From Ashinkailepas kermadecensis (taxonomy: Eukaryota; Arthropoda; Thecostraca; Neolepadidae), in contig JAOTOM010005179.1 of NCBI GenBank assembly GCA_034440615.1, positions 1,291,001 to 1,355,000 of the forward strand: a DNA stretch of 64,000 nt, in the 5' to 3' direction. The notes below the pieces were generated by a model. It saw only the letters and a program-made list of their open reading frames with translations, did not search any database and was not told the origin of the DNA. The translations under genes and the position numbers were made by a program. Below are positions 50,952-62,102 of the stretch, in pieces; position 1 is the first letter of the stretch; every line of letters starts with the position of its first letter.

Positions 50952-51271
50952 GTGAGCTTTCTTCTGGTTTTGGGCCTATCGGTGAGCTGTCTTCTGGAAT
51001 TGAGCCTACCGGAGAGCCGTCTTCTGGTACTGGGCCTACCGGAGAGCTGTCTTCTGGTACTGGGCCTACCGGAGAGCTGTCTTCTGGTACTGGGCCTACC
51101 GGAGAGCTGTCTTCTGGTACTGGGCCTACCGGAGAGCCGTCTTCTGGTACTGGGCCTACCGGAGAGCTGTCTTCTGGTACTGGGCCTACCGGAGAGCCGT
51201 CTTCTGGTACTGGGCCTACCGGAGAGCCGTCTTCTGGTACTGGGCCTACCGGTGAGCCGTCTTCTGGTAGC
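50952..51271. repeat. Minisatellite, 30 bp unit, about 10 copies
   Basis: TGGGCCTACCGGAGAGCTGT then CTTCTGGTAC repeats. Copies vary at GAGCTG/GAGCCG. Related words upstream (TCCTCTGGTAC near 50790-50920) may be the source sequence. Open frames on both strands are artefacts of the 30 bp period. Confidence 0.96.
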
Positions 51272-51670
51272 GCTCTCCGCTGACTGCAACTGGTGCCGGT
51301 CTGCTGTTGTCGGCGTGGTCTCAATGTTCCCCGCAAGGTGGACATGAAGCCCAGCAGCGCTCGACACCGAAGCTGTTCCACCGGCACCGGCACTAAGGTA
51401 CGCCGCCGGCGGCAGCTGAATGGCCTCTGAAAGCGTTGCATTCAACTTTTCATCGCTTCCGCCGTCGGGCCGTCTCTCGACGTTCGGCGAAAGGTAATTT
51501 ATTAGCGTGCGGCGATCCATCAGCGTTCTGGCCAGAATGCCCGTGATGAATGCTTGTGTATCTAAGTGGACCGGGCCGGCGCGGATGGCTCGATATCTCA
51601 ATGTGGACCTGGAGCTGACCGGCGGACGGTCGCCGCCGACGGCCCGACACTCCAACCACGCGGCGCCGAC
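51272..51670. other. GC-rich unique island between two arrays
   Basis: About 400 bp of unique GC-rich sequence with an AT-containing centre (GGTAATTTATTAGCG near 51492). It directly abuts minisatellites on both sides. No exon was recognised. Confidence 0.3.
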
Positions 51671-52316
51671 GCGCTGTCGACGGCGACGTGGCCGACAAGG
51701 GCGACACCGCGCGCTGTCGACGGCGACGTGGCCGACAAGGGCGACACCGCGCGCTGTTGACGGCGACGTGGCCGACAAGGGCGACACCGCGCGCTGTTGA
51801 CGGCGACGTGGCCGACAAGGGCGACACCGCGCGCTGTTGACGGCGACGTGGCCGACAAGGGCGACACCGCGCGCTGTTGACGGCGACGTGGCCGACAAGG
51901 GCGACACCGCGCGCTGTCGACGGCGACGTGGCGCGACAAGGGCGACACCGCGCGCTGTCGACGGCGACGTGGCCGACAAGGGCGACACCGCGCGCTGTTG
52001 ACGGCGACGTGGCCGACAAGGGCGACACCGCGCGCTGTTGACGGCGACGTGGCCGACAAGGGCGACACCGCGCGCTGTTGACGGCGACGTGGCCGACAAG
52101 GGCGACACGCGCGCTGTTGACGGCGACGTGGCCGACAAGGGCGACACCGCGCGCTGTCGACGGCGACGTGGCCGACAAGGGCGACACCGCGCGCTGTCGA
52201 CGGCGACGTGGCCGACAAGGGCGACACCGCGCGCTGTCGACGGCGACGTGGCCGACAAGGGCGACACCGCGCGCTGTTGACGGCGACGTGGCGCGACAAG
52301 GGCGACGGCGCGCGCT
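51671..52316. repeat. Minisatellite, 40 bp unit, 16 copies
   Basis: GCGCTGTCGACGGCGACGTG then GCCGACAAGGGCGACACCGC repeats. Copies differ at CTGTCGA/CTGTTGA, and small indels (GGCGCGAC; loss of C at about 52110) occur. Very CpG-rich. Confidence 0.97.
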
Positions 52317-53508
52317 GAGAGGCCACCCGGACTGCCCGCGCAGAGTGGGGAGTTTCCGGTCCGGTGGCATGTAAACAACACTCGGACGAAACACAAACAT
52401 GCTGCAGCGCACGGACGGCAGTCGACATCGCCGCTTATTTCGACGCGTGGTGTGGAGGACGAGCCATTTTTCGTGCATCGGGAGACAAAGGTGTCTGGGT
52501 TTCGGCAGGAAGCGACGGTCACGGGCGCACCTGAAACATTAGCTGCGGCCGCCGCCACTGCTAATTTATGGCACCGCTTTGTTGGGATCGTTTAGCAGCG
52601 TTAATTACCTTTGTGTAATCCCATCAGGTGCTAAATCAGTCGAGCACCGTAAATAATCGCCTGTGACTGGTACCGGGTGCTCCCAGCTCCCACCAGGCAC
52701 GGCAGAGGTACATACCTGTGGCCCACAGGCCAGCACCAATACGGGGACATTGCGCTTCTGGGATGGGAGCATAAAGTCGTGCAGGCTATCGAGTGTGATA
52801 GAAGGGCGGGAAGCCGTGCTGTGAGATAGCGTCACAATATGGACGCATGCATGCAACCGAATCGGGAACGCTTAGTCTAAATCTAAACGTGTTGGTAATC
52901 TTTGACCCAAGACTGCGTTCCTTCATGTAAAATAACTTGAAGTCGAAACCAGCCGAATGCCTTGCGTCAGTGATGACGGTGTAATTATCTGCCAGCTGCC
53001 ACCCTGTCTGTGCCTATCACGGGTGGTGTCCATCATCTGCGGCGGGGGCTGGTGCCGCGTGGCCGACGCCCGCTGGCGAATAGCGCAATGATCCGTACAC
53101 ACGCGACTGGAATGGCGGCCGGCCGAAGGCTGGTGTTTGTCAGCGGGCGCTGTTTGTCACGCGTGCGCCAGTCACGCCTGCGCGGCTACCTGCCGTCGCG
53201 TGAGTCGAGGCGCCTGTGTGGCCGCTCCGCCCGCCTGTGTGGCCGCCGGCACGGCACGCCGTCCCTTGTCCGAGGCCAGGCCCACCGAACGACCGCCTGA
53301 GCATCCCCATTATGCATGTTTGTGATGATTTGTGCGTTGTTTCCCAGGTGCAGCGAAATGCACGTGACGCTCGCTCGCCGTCACGTTATTAATATAACAG
53401 AACACGAAATGTAATTTGCTTCCCTCAATCTGACTTTGCCAACATAGTTGGACGATTTTTCGCCGGGAAAATCAAGAGCAAATATCCTACTGCGGGTTAT
53501 CTTGATTG
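52317..53508. other. GC-rich upstream part of the Scr intron
   Basis: Unique sequence between the 40 bp array and the SINE. Contains GTTAATTACC near 52600, GC-rich blocks near 53040-53290, and ATTATTAATATAAC near 53385. Being next to the homeobox exon it is a reasonable place for conserved regulatory DNA, but nothing is proven by the sequence. Confidence 0.35.
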
Positions 53509-53696
53509 AAGCCGGTGTGGGGGGACGAGTGGTCTAGGGGTAAGATGCTCGTCTCACAATCGAAGGATTGTGGGTTCGAATCTCACCTGTCGCTACTCTT
53601 CGCCCGCGACCAATCGGCGTGAGAGACTGGCGACGCTATATGACTCAACGGTCGACGTGTCGTAACACCAATAACCAACCAACCAAGCCGGTGTGG
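53509..53696 (+). mobile_element. tRNA-derived SINE with perfect 12 bp target-site duplication
   Basis: The insertion at 53521-53684 is flanked by AAGCCGGTGTGG at 53509-53520 and 53685-53696. The head has an RNA polymerase III A box TGGTCTAGGGG at 53530-53540 (fits TRGYNNARNNG) and a B box GGTTCGAATCT at 53573-53583, with a foldable T-arm (GTGGG/CTCAC around TTCGAAT). Acceptor and anticodon stems do not pair well, so it is not a functional tRNA. The body of about 80 bp is followed by an AACC-type tail. A perfect duplication suggests a recent insertion. It lies in the intron 93 bp before the homeobox exon. Confidence 0.88.
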
Positions 53697-53734
53697 TGTG
53701 TCTTGGTTGCTAAGGTTATCTGGCTAGCCTGTGA

Positions 53735-54406
<672 letters not shown>

Positions 54407-54495
54407 GCTTCTGGGGCGGCGGCTTCCAGGACAGTATGTACTATCCAAAGGACGCCCAGGCCCTGCAGCTTGCCTATAGCTTAGCGAATAAGTAG
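54407..54495 (+). CDS. Scr: Probable last coding exon of Scr
   Basis: After the acceptor TTCAAG the first two bases complete the glycine codon left by the previous exon, and the frame continues FWGGGFQDSMYYPKDAQ, ALQLAYSLANK, then TAG at 54493-54495. Support comes from the matching phase, consensus splice sites on both sides and an aromatic/glycine-rich tail with balanced codon use. I know of no family-wide equivalent of this tail; most arthropod Scr proteins end in the homeobox exon. The last codons and the stop form the first copy of a 77 bp tandem repeat. Possible poly(A) signals downstream are ATTAAA at 55113-55118 and 55545-55550. Confidence 0.7.
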
Positions 54496-54701
54496 TAACG
54501 CAAGTACGTATGACTTACATCTGTCACTCTCACGTCCTCCGGTAGCAACGTCCTCCCTCAGTGAATAAGTAGTAGCGCAAGTACGTATGTCTTACATCTG
54601 TCACTCTCACATCCTCCAGTAGCGACGTCCTCACTTAGTGAATAAGTAGCAACGCAAGTACGTATGACTTACATCTGTCACTCTCACGTCCTCCGGTAGT
54701 G
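54486..54701. repeat. 77 bp tandem repeat starting at the Scr stop codon, 2.8 copies
   Basis: GAATAAGTAG starts copies at 54486, 54563 and 54640, each followed by CGCAAGTACGTATG, CTTACATCTGTCACTCTCAC and CCTCCGGTAG-like sequence. The first copy includes the last codons of the coding sequence, so each later copy carries a second AATAAGTAG. Confidence 0.95.
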
Positions 54702-55585
54702 GTGCTGTAATATCTTGCCAGCATGAGTTTCTCATCGTTTTGTCGCTTCTGGTATATTTTTCAGGTAGCACTCCTCATCTATCTCAACCAGTTTCCTTTA
54801 ACTTCCTGCATAGTGCTTCGCGATTTTGAGTTGAATAGAGCCGCATTGGACTCGTGCTATTGTTTTATGAAGAGAGTTCGGTGTTTCTTAAGACGTTTGA
54901 AGCTGCTACTAACTCATTACATATAAAGTTTTGCTGAGATGCTGAGAAAAGTGAGTATGTGTATGTTGATGGTTTTGCTTGACGTTCTGTGATATATTGA
55001 GGTATGATGGTGCCAGATGGTTTTTATCGTGTTAATTTTCCGGTCTTCTACCAAGGTGTGCTCAAACATGACTATGGTTTGTTCGATACGGTTCCCTTCG
55101 TGTACGTCTACGATTAAAGGGCAGGGAATGAACTACTTGCACGCTGTACAGTGCAAATGTTGCACATACTGGGCGAAGTAGTCGACATTTGTTTGCTTAT
55201 TACAACTTTGTCTCATTTACCTGCTAATATTTAGATTTTCACTACTACGAATGCGCCATTTTACTTGGTGCATCATGCTGAAGTGTGTTATGGGAGCAAA
55301 TGGGCATCTATGTGTTCAGTTAACAACGATGAATACGGGACAGGGCTACGAACACTACTAAATTGCGCAGGAACCCAAATATGACAGTTCGGAAAACATC
55401 TTATTCCTAAATCTGTGAAATTGCCCCTCCCCATGCAAATCAGCCGTGCGCGGTTGATTTCTTCTACCAATAGCACCCGTCCCCTGAAGTGTTGCTTCGA
55501 ACTTTGATAACTACACTGATATCATTAACCCTAAGTTAAGTATTATTAAATGAAGTGAATCATATGCATTGTTGGCATGTCTGTG
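54702..55585. other. Scr 3' region, probably 3' UTR and downstream
   Basis: AT-rich unique sequence without long open frames. ATTAAA occurs at 55113 and 55545. I saw no AATAAA. Confidence 0.4.
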
Positions 55586-55708
55586 TGAAGGTGGGAGGGT
55601 CATGCCTGTGGGAGTGTCGGAGGGTCATGCCTGTGAGAGGGTGGGAGGGGCATGCCTGTGAGAGGGTGGGAGGGGCAGGCCTGTGAGAGGGTGGGAGGGG
55701 CAGGCCAC
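55586..55708. repeat. Minisatellite, about 30 bp x 4
   Basis: GTGGGAGGGTCATGCCTGTG and GTGGGAGGGGCAGGCCTGTG variants in tandem, G-rich on the + strand. Confidence 0.93.
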
Positions 55709-56885
55709 TTTCAATTTGCATTCCCCAATGCCTGACTGACCCAAATCGGCAGCAGTGGAATCTATTTGTTTAAAGCGGCGGCGGTGGCGATTTGACTCAA
55801 TATCTTTTTGAAGGAAAGATTGTTGAGATGTGAGGGTGAATAATGTCCGGTTTTCAATATAGGCAAAACAAATATTCGCGAGGGGGAAGGGGGGGGGGGG
55901 GGGGGGGGTAACTAAAACGATACCACGCTAAACACGAACATTTCATGGGAGGTCGGCCGAAAGTGTGGATGCCAGTATCTTTCCAATTAGACAGGATCCT
56001 TGATCTAAGGCGTTATGGATGACATCGATATTTGTTTTTTTTTCAGTTTCAACCATGAGGTTCTCGCTAATATTCAGTATTAGAAAGTGTAGGTATATCT
56101 ATGCTTTCAACGCTACCGAGCTGTTGCAGAAAAAGATGAAGATAACTCCAGAGCATATCGTAGTATGCGTAGTATAGTAGTGCGCTGGTGCTGTCCGTGA
56201 CAAATGGACCAGTGACAGGTGCGAAAATCCGCCCTCGTGTCGCAGATTTAATCCAATACCTTAACATACGGTGATGACATGCGTGCAATTCACCTTTGCA
56301 ATTTTTATGCCCTTGCCCCGCACGGTTTTTAGGTCTAGCCTCGGATCATTTTTAATGGTCACCAGAGATCAATTTCTCTAATTCGCTGTTTTAACTAGTT
56401 TCCCCTCAATTGAAGTATGAAAACCTGTATATCGTTGAAGTCGAAAACATTCGTAAAATTCATATCTCGCATCGAGTTGCAAAATTCCACCGAAATCGTA
56501 GGCTTCACCTATTGATTATTGATGCAAGGTCACGTGATATTTTTTTACCCTGATGTCCCACTTTAATTTCACTTTGTATTTTCGCCAAACATGCCCAAGC
56601 ATATGAGCTTTTATATAAGCAAATATAACTGTGGTAAAGTTAACCTTTGGCTCTGCACTGCTCGCTGTTCCTTCCTTCCTGCCGGGAACGTGCATGGCAG
56701 CCACAGCGGGATAACTCAAAACGCCCCATTTACGAGAGTAAGGTTTTTATTCCAAATTCATACTGGGCGGAAGTCACCACGCTACAGACCGAGGTGCAAG
56801 GGTGCAGCTCTACAGAGATCGTACACAGTTAGGCCTCACAAAAAATGTATAAAACCTATGGCACGGTTGTATTTGAGGGAATCAG
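55709..56885. other. Unique AT-rich sequence with a run of 20 G
   Basis: The run of G at 55889-55908 is preceded by GAGGGGGAA. No exon was recognised. Confidence 0.4.
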
Positions 56886-57067
56886 CATGGGCGCAGACAG
56901 TATTTTCTTAAGGGGGCCCAACCCCCAAAATTTTTTTTTTTCGGAGGCCGCTTTCGGCGCGAACATTTCTGGTTTGGTGTGGTGTAAAGCTAAAAATGTA
57001 TTGTTCAATTTAGTGTATTTATTTTTGTTAAGTGGGCTAGACCAACCATGTATTGACTGCGCCTCTG
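56886..57067. mobile_element. Small inverted-repeat transposon (MITE), copy 3
   Basis: The left end CATGGGCGCAGACAGTATTT and right end TGACTGCGCCTCTG are imperfect inverted repeats. TTTTCTTAAGGGGGCCC near the left end is shared with the copy at 44483. Confidence 0.6.
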
Positions 57068-58499
57068 AATCATATTATCCTCATAATCCCCCCATGATGG
57101 AGGGAAGAAATAATTTGGGGTGGATTTCAGGCCCTCACCGAAGAAGTAGGAGTCCCCGCTCCTGGCCGCGCGAGGCATGAAATGCCACAGTGGACACTGA
57201 AAAAAAACACGCGCTTTACCCAGTAAGGAGATAAATTACTCGTATATAATATAGCCTGGGAACACACGCTATATTATATCAATCAATCAATCAACAAACA
57301 TGCTTGTTGCAGTGCCTGAAATTACGCTACCTGTCCGCGGCAGGGGTATTGACCGCTACGCATCTGCATCTGTCAAGTTCTAGTTTAATATTAGAATGAT
57401 ATCCAGCACAAATTGTCGCAGAACTTACGCGCCAACTTTTCGATAGTTAAAATGCGGAGCTGTAGATATAGGGGCCGTGTCACCATTTGTTTTCAGCAAG
57501 CAGTACCGTTCTCTCAGGGGCATTCTCAGCCTTAATAGCCTGCTCGGGAGAGGGCCTCATACACTCTTCATGGTTTTGTCGTTTCGTTTGGCACTGGTAC
57601 GTTTTTTGTATCACTGCTTGTTGCTATTCTTTTTATGACAGGCATTTATGGTAGCGTCCAGAGCTCCCTGGGCTTCCTGGCGAGGTGTATCGGTCTGTTA
57701 TCAGGCTCCTGAGCCTCCACTAGGCTGGGCTTTCTGATCCCCGGCCTGTGACCTTTTAGGAACCTTCTAACCTCCTGATGGACAAGTATCTCCGACCAAT
57801 TTCATGTTTTATATTTCATGCTAGGGTTTCCGCACAAGATGTCGGGTCCACCTTCCTCCGTGTCGTTAGGGTGATTTCTCTTACTCAATAGCCATGCCTG
57901 GCTAGTGGACCTCCGTCTGGCCTTCGGCCTCCGGTTAAACTTATGAATCTCTTGTCGGACGTTTGGATCTCTTGGTGAGCTACACGGGGCCTCACATCAC
58001 ACGTCGGTGATTGTGAAGTATCGTATATGGTAGAGTCATATCCCCTGAGATCCCCTGTCACAATCTTGCACGAGCTTGGAGGCCTTCTATTTGGCTTGCC
58101 TCCCCATCGGCCCAGGGCCTGCTGAGCTTTCAGCAGAGACGAAGATGTTTAATTTCTCTTTCCGTCGGATGCCAGGTGGAAATGCTTCCTCCTCGTCCTC
58201 TTAACCCGTTGCATCGTGCCTATTTAAATGAACGGGGAAAATGCAACGCTCTTACAAATTTTCTACTATCCACATCAATCGTCATTTTCAACGTTAATTT
58301 CAAGTTTAATCGAAATGCTTTTCATTTTATGATGGCGATTGACAACATTGGTTGTGGATTAGGCCCAAAGTGGTAACGTACTTCGAGGTCACAAGTTCCA
58401 TGTTATTGTATTCAATTGCAAGGCGAAGCTGCTAATAGTGCCAGTTGTATCGACGAATAAGAGTGGAAGAGCGCTTGAACGCAGATGCGGTTGACAATG
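57068..58499. other. Unique sequence with one 12 bp inverted repeat
   Basis: No exon was recognised. It includes the inverted repeat at 57244-57279 annotated separately. The part at 57650-57990 is rich in CCTCC/CCTGG words and could be an old degenerate repeat. Confidence 0.4.
57244..57298. repeat. 12 bp inverted repeat followed by an (ATCA)n tail
   Basis: ATATAATATAGC at 57244-57255 pairs perfectly with GCTATATTATAT at 57268-57279, with a 12 nt loop. The following CAATCAATCAATCAAC tail resembles the end of a short retroposon, but no head was found. Confidence 0.7.
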
Positions 58500-58618
58500 C
58501 ACTGGCTTTCCGAATCAGAGTGCGTGAGGAACCACAACACTTTTTATGGCTTCCCGAGTCAGTACGTGGAGAGACGCACACGAATGCTATGACTTTCCGA
58601 ATCATAGTGCGTGATAAA

Positions 58619-58672
<54 letters not shown>

Positions 58673-58916
58673 TCTATAACTTCCTGGGCCAGAGCACATG
58701 GGGAGTCATGCACACATTCCATGGCCTTCCGAGTCAGAGCGCGTGGGGAGCCATATTCCATGGCCTTCCGAGTCAGAGCGCGTGGGGAGCCATATTCCAT
58801 GGCCTTCCGAGTCAGAGCGCATGGGGAGCCATATTCCATGGCCTCCCGAGTCAGAGCGCGTGGGGAGCCATATTCCATGGCCTCCCGAGTCAGAGCGCGT
58901 GGGGAGCCAGCTACAC
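58500..58916. repeat. Graded 39 bp minisatellite with an embedded (CA)n
   Basis: From 58717 about five homogeneous units CCATGGCCTTCCGAGTCAGA then GCGCGTGGGGAGCCATATT. To the left, diverged units (CTTTCCGAATCAGAGTGCGTG, CTTCCCGAGTCAGTACGTGG, CTTTCCGAATCATAGTGCGTG) reach back to about 58507, one interrupted by (CA)n at 58617-58670. Confidence 0.92.
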
Positions 58917-61082
58917 ACACATTCCATGGCTGTGGGAAGCGTTGGAACTGCTCTGGATCAGCCTCGCTACACTGGTGATTCTTCAACCTGGCGCCGCTAC
59001 AAAGTTTACGCCGCCAGCAGGTCGCGGCTCATTTATAACTCCATTCGGAGATGTAATTCCGCTACAGAGAAATTAGACAGGTTCGACCCTTTTAAGTGCG
59101 CGCAGCCGGCTCATTCCACCGTCCGAAACTTTTACCGTGATTATATAAACTGTCAAAAAGACAGATTAACTGGCCCGCTTTTCGAATAAGACATGAGCGA
59201 TTCCTGGTCGATAGAAAGATTGGTACATGCTCGCTCGTTTATCAAAGAGCCGTGAGAGGGCCGGCGAGATCGCTGGCCACCGGCCGGCAGCCGCGCGCTG
59301 GAATCCAGAGCGTCTCTCCCGGCCAGTTGTCACACGAATCCGCTGTCGTCAAAACCGCCCGTGTAGTGCGCCCCGATAAAGATGCTCTCTCCATTAGAGT
59401 GGTCTCAGTCCACTCACATGAATTGAATTCGAAACGAAATCCAGCGATGACCGCTTGCCGTTTGAGAGCTGCTCGGCGGGTCGCTGTCGGCAAGTGCTTG
59501 GAAGAGCCTCCGCACCCACCAGTAAGCTGCCCGAGCCGTTTTTATTTGCAATCGTGCAGCTTTGCAAGCCGGCCATGCTCCGCCCACGTGGCCGACGGCC
59601 GGGTGGCGAGAGGGAAGCCGGCCGCTGGAGCGCGCGCTCTCGCGCTGGCCGAGTCCGCGCCATCTTACACCTGGCCGCCGGCGGGCAAACGTCATAACTC
59701 GGACGAATCATCAATCATCGGCGGCCGGTCGGCGGACGATGATTGGCTGGCGGCGGCGGCGGGTGACGCCAAAACCGCGCGCGGCTGGGTGGTCGGCTGG
59801 GAGGGGCGGCGTCCGGCCGGCCGGCCGGCCGCCCGCTCCGGACGCCAGCTCCGGCCCAGACTCAAATGCTCGGCCTAATCCAGCCGTGCTGCTGGTGGGC
59901 GACGCATTCATGAAAAAGGTTGGGACATCATGGCTACCATGGAAAAATGTCCAGTTTGATGTCCAGCCCGTAGTCAGATACATATCAAATACGGTTGGAC
60001 GCCACTGATTGAAGAGTCATGTTTGGCCCGTGGGGTGGGAACGTTCTTTTTCGCTTTGTAGGCTGACAGCATGCCCCTGAGACGCCATGGACGTCAGGAA
60101 GACTGACACAAATACGTGCGGCTCTGAGAAAACTGCAAATTTCCGCTGTGGCGTCTCGTTGCTGATGATGCTTGTTTCATGGCTGAATGTGGCACGACGG
60201 CGGCCTTGTTTTAATCTGGCCTCCTGTCGAATCCTGAGTCACACTCACTGCCGACTATTCGAAATCGAGAATTCCGATGATTATACCCATGCCATCCAGT
60301 CTTGGAATGCAGCTCGTACTTGCTATCAAGTCTTCCCGAACGCTTCTTCGAACAGAATCTTCCTCGTGAGTAAATTTTGTGCTCGCTTTCAACTGCAAAT
60401 TGCTGATGACATCATTCGAATTATTGTGCGGTGCACTACTTGCATGCTTTTTATAGTATGCTTCACTTATTTAAAATGTCTTAATTTGCACAGTTATATT
60501 TGAAAACTTTATTAAGGTTTCAAGGGTTCATTTTGAAACATGTTGATCGCGTTCTAGGTGAAAAACGGAAAGATGCCATTATGAAACACACATCTCCGTG
60601 ATAACAGGGTCAAAGGACACCCATGAACACCTATGATCTTCCCTATGCTACTGCTCTGTACACCCAAACAAGCGTTGACAGCCAAGGTATCACCCAGTAT
60701 GTTCTCGAGGAGCCACTAAAGCAATTTTCCAAAGTCCTAGTGTCAAGCGAAGCATTTCTTATAAGAAATATGCTCGGGGAAACGTTTTTTTTTCGAGAGA
60801 GGGCCAGTTAACAATTCTGGGATATTTGGAATATTCAGTGGGGAGCAACAAAAAAGAGAAAGAACATCGTGGTAAAGCACACAGTTTTAAAAAAAGCAAG
60901 TCTCAAAGGTGGCCAGGTTTCTGGTAGTGTTCGGTGTGCCTATGCTGATCATCTCTCGCCCTATGTAAGCGCCTACACGTGTGTTGACCACAGTCTGTGC
61001 TTGCAGACTTCGGTTACGGATATAGTAAGCCGTTCTGAGACAACGCTTCCTGGTGGTCGGATCCGGGTTCGCCTTGGTTCGC
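58917..61082. other. Unique sequence with a GC-rich block at 59240-59880
   Basis: Starts with ordinary DNA, then a GC-rich unique block with open frames on both strands due to low stop density, then AT-rich sequence from about 60080. No exon of a neighbouring Hox gene was recognised. Confidence 0.4.
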
Positions 61083-61664
61083 CGCCAGCCAGACGTCCCT
61101 GCTGCTGTAGAGTCAACGCGACCTCGGTCAGGTCCCCGCCGCTGGTGTCGGCCAGCCAGACGTCCCTGCTGCTGTAGTCAGCGTGACCTCGGTCAGGTCT
61201 CCGCCGCTGGTGTCGGCCAGCCAGACGTCCCTGCTGCTGTAGTCAGCGTGACCTCGGTCAGGTCTCCGCCGCTGGTGTCGGCCAGCCAGACGTCCCTGCT
61301 GCTGTAGTCAGCGTGACCTCGGTCAGGTCTCCGCCGCTGGTGTCGGCCAGCCAGACGTCCCTGCTGCTGTAGTCAGCGTGACCTCGGTCAGGTCTCCGCC
61401 GCTGGTGTCGGCCAGCCAGACGTCCCTGCTGCTGTAGTCAGCGTGACCTCGGTCAGGTCTCCGCCGCTGGTGTCGGCCAGCCAGACGTCCCTGCTGCTGT
61501 AGTCAGCGTGACCTCGGTCAGGTCTCCGCCGCTGGTGTCGGCCAGCCAGACGTCCCTGCTGCTGTAGTCAGCGTGACCTCGGCCAGGTCTCCGCCGCTGG
61601 TGTCGGCCAGCCAGACGTCCCTGCTGCTGTAGTCAGCGTGACCTCGGTCAGGTCTCCGCCGCTG
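61083..61664. repeat. Minisatellite, 65 bp x 9
   Basis: The landmark AGACGTCCCTGCTGCTGTAG recurs at 61091, 61158, 61223 and then every 65 bp to 61613; other parts are CAGCGTGACCTCGGTCAGG and TCTCCGCCGCTGGTGTCGG. All but the first copies are nearly identical. Confidence 0.97.
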
Positions 61665-62102
61665 GTCCCTGCCCCGCCTCGACTGAGTCGCCGTTGAATG
61701 TCATGCTGCAATTCCTCCTGGACGGCACATCAAGGCTTTTTGTCGGCAATTTTTGATGAATGATTTGCGAAAATTTTTTTTTTTTTCAATCATCGCCCTG
61801 GAGCCAATCATCAACGCACGAACCCTGGCGTTGCGGCCGCGACGGACGATCCGACATCCGGCGTGGCCATCAATTTGACCCTTATTGGTGTGTGACGGCA
61901 CGGCCGATTAAGGACATTCACATCATGACGACGACTATAAAAGCGCGGCCGGAGGGCAGTGCGGCGGCAGTGAGGTGAAATACGTCTTAATTGATCGGCT
62001 GACACCACGATTGATGACTGGCCGAATCGCCGCCCGAGCCTGAACAGCGCCGACGGAGCAGCCGGGCCCACCGATCTCAGTCGACGCTGCTGCGCCGACC
62101 CG
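61665..62102. other. Unique island between two arrays, holding the candidate promoter
   Basis: About 440 bp of unique sequence, GC-rich at its right end, bounded directly by the 65 bp and 25 bp arrays. It includes TGATGAATGATTTGC near 61753 and the TATA/initiator candidate at 61936-61971. Confidence 0.35.
61936..61971 (+). promoter_or_regulatory. Candidate core promoter: TATAAAAG with CAGT initiator
   Basis: TATAAAAG at 61936-61943 is followed by GC-rich sequence and CAGT at 61968-61971, putting a possible start site (A at 61969) 33 bp from the first T, a normal TATA-initiator distance. An inverted CCAAT (ATTGG) lies about 50 bp upstream. No downstream exon is recognisable before the 25 bp array, so this may be a chance match or the promoter of an unseen transcript. 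Confidence 0.3.

Noticed and set aside
50894..52558. 554-codon open frame on the minus strand
   Set aside because: It crosses a 40 bp and a 30 bp minisatellite and the GC-rich DNA between them; no recognised domain.
53521..53592. Functional tRNA gene
   Set aside because: A and B boxes and a T-arm are present but the acceptor and anticodon stems pair poorly, and the sequence continues into a SINE body, tail and target duplication.
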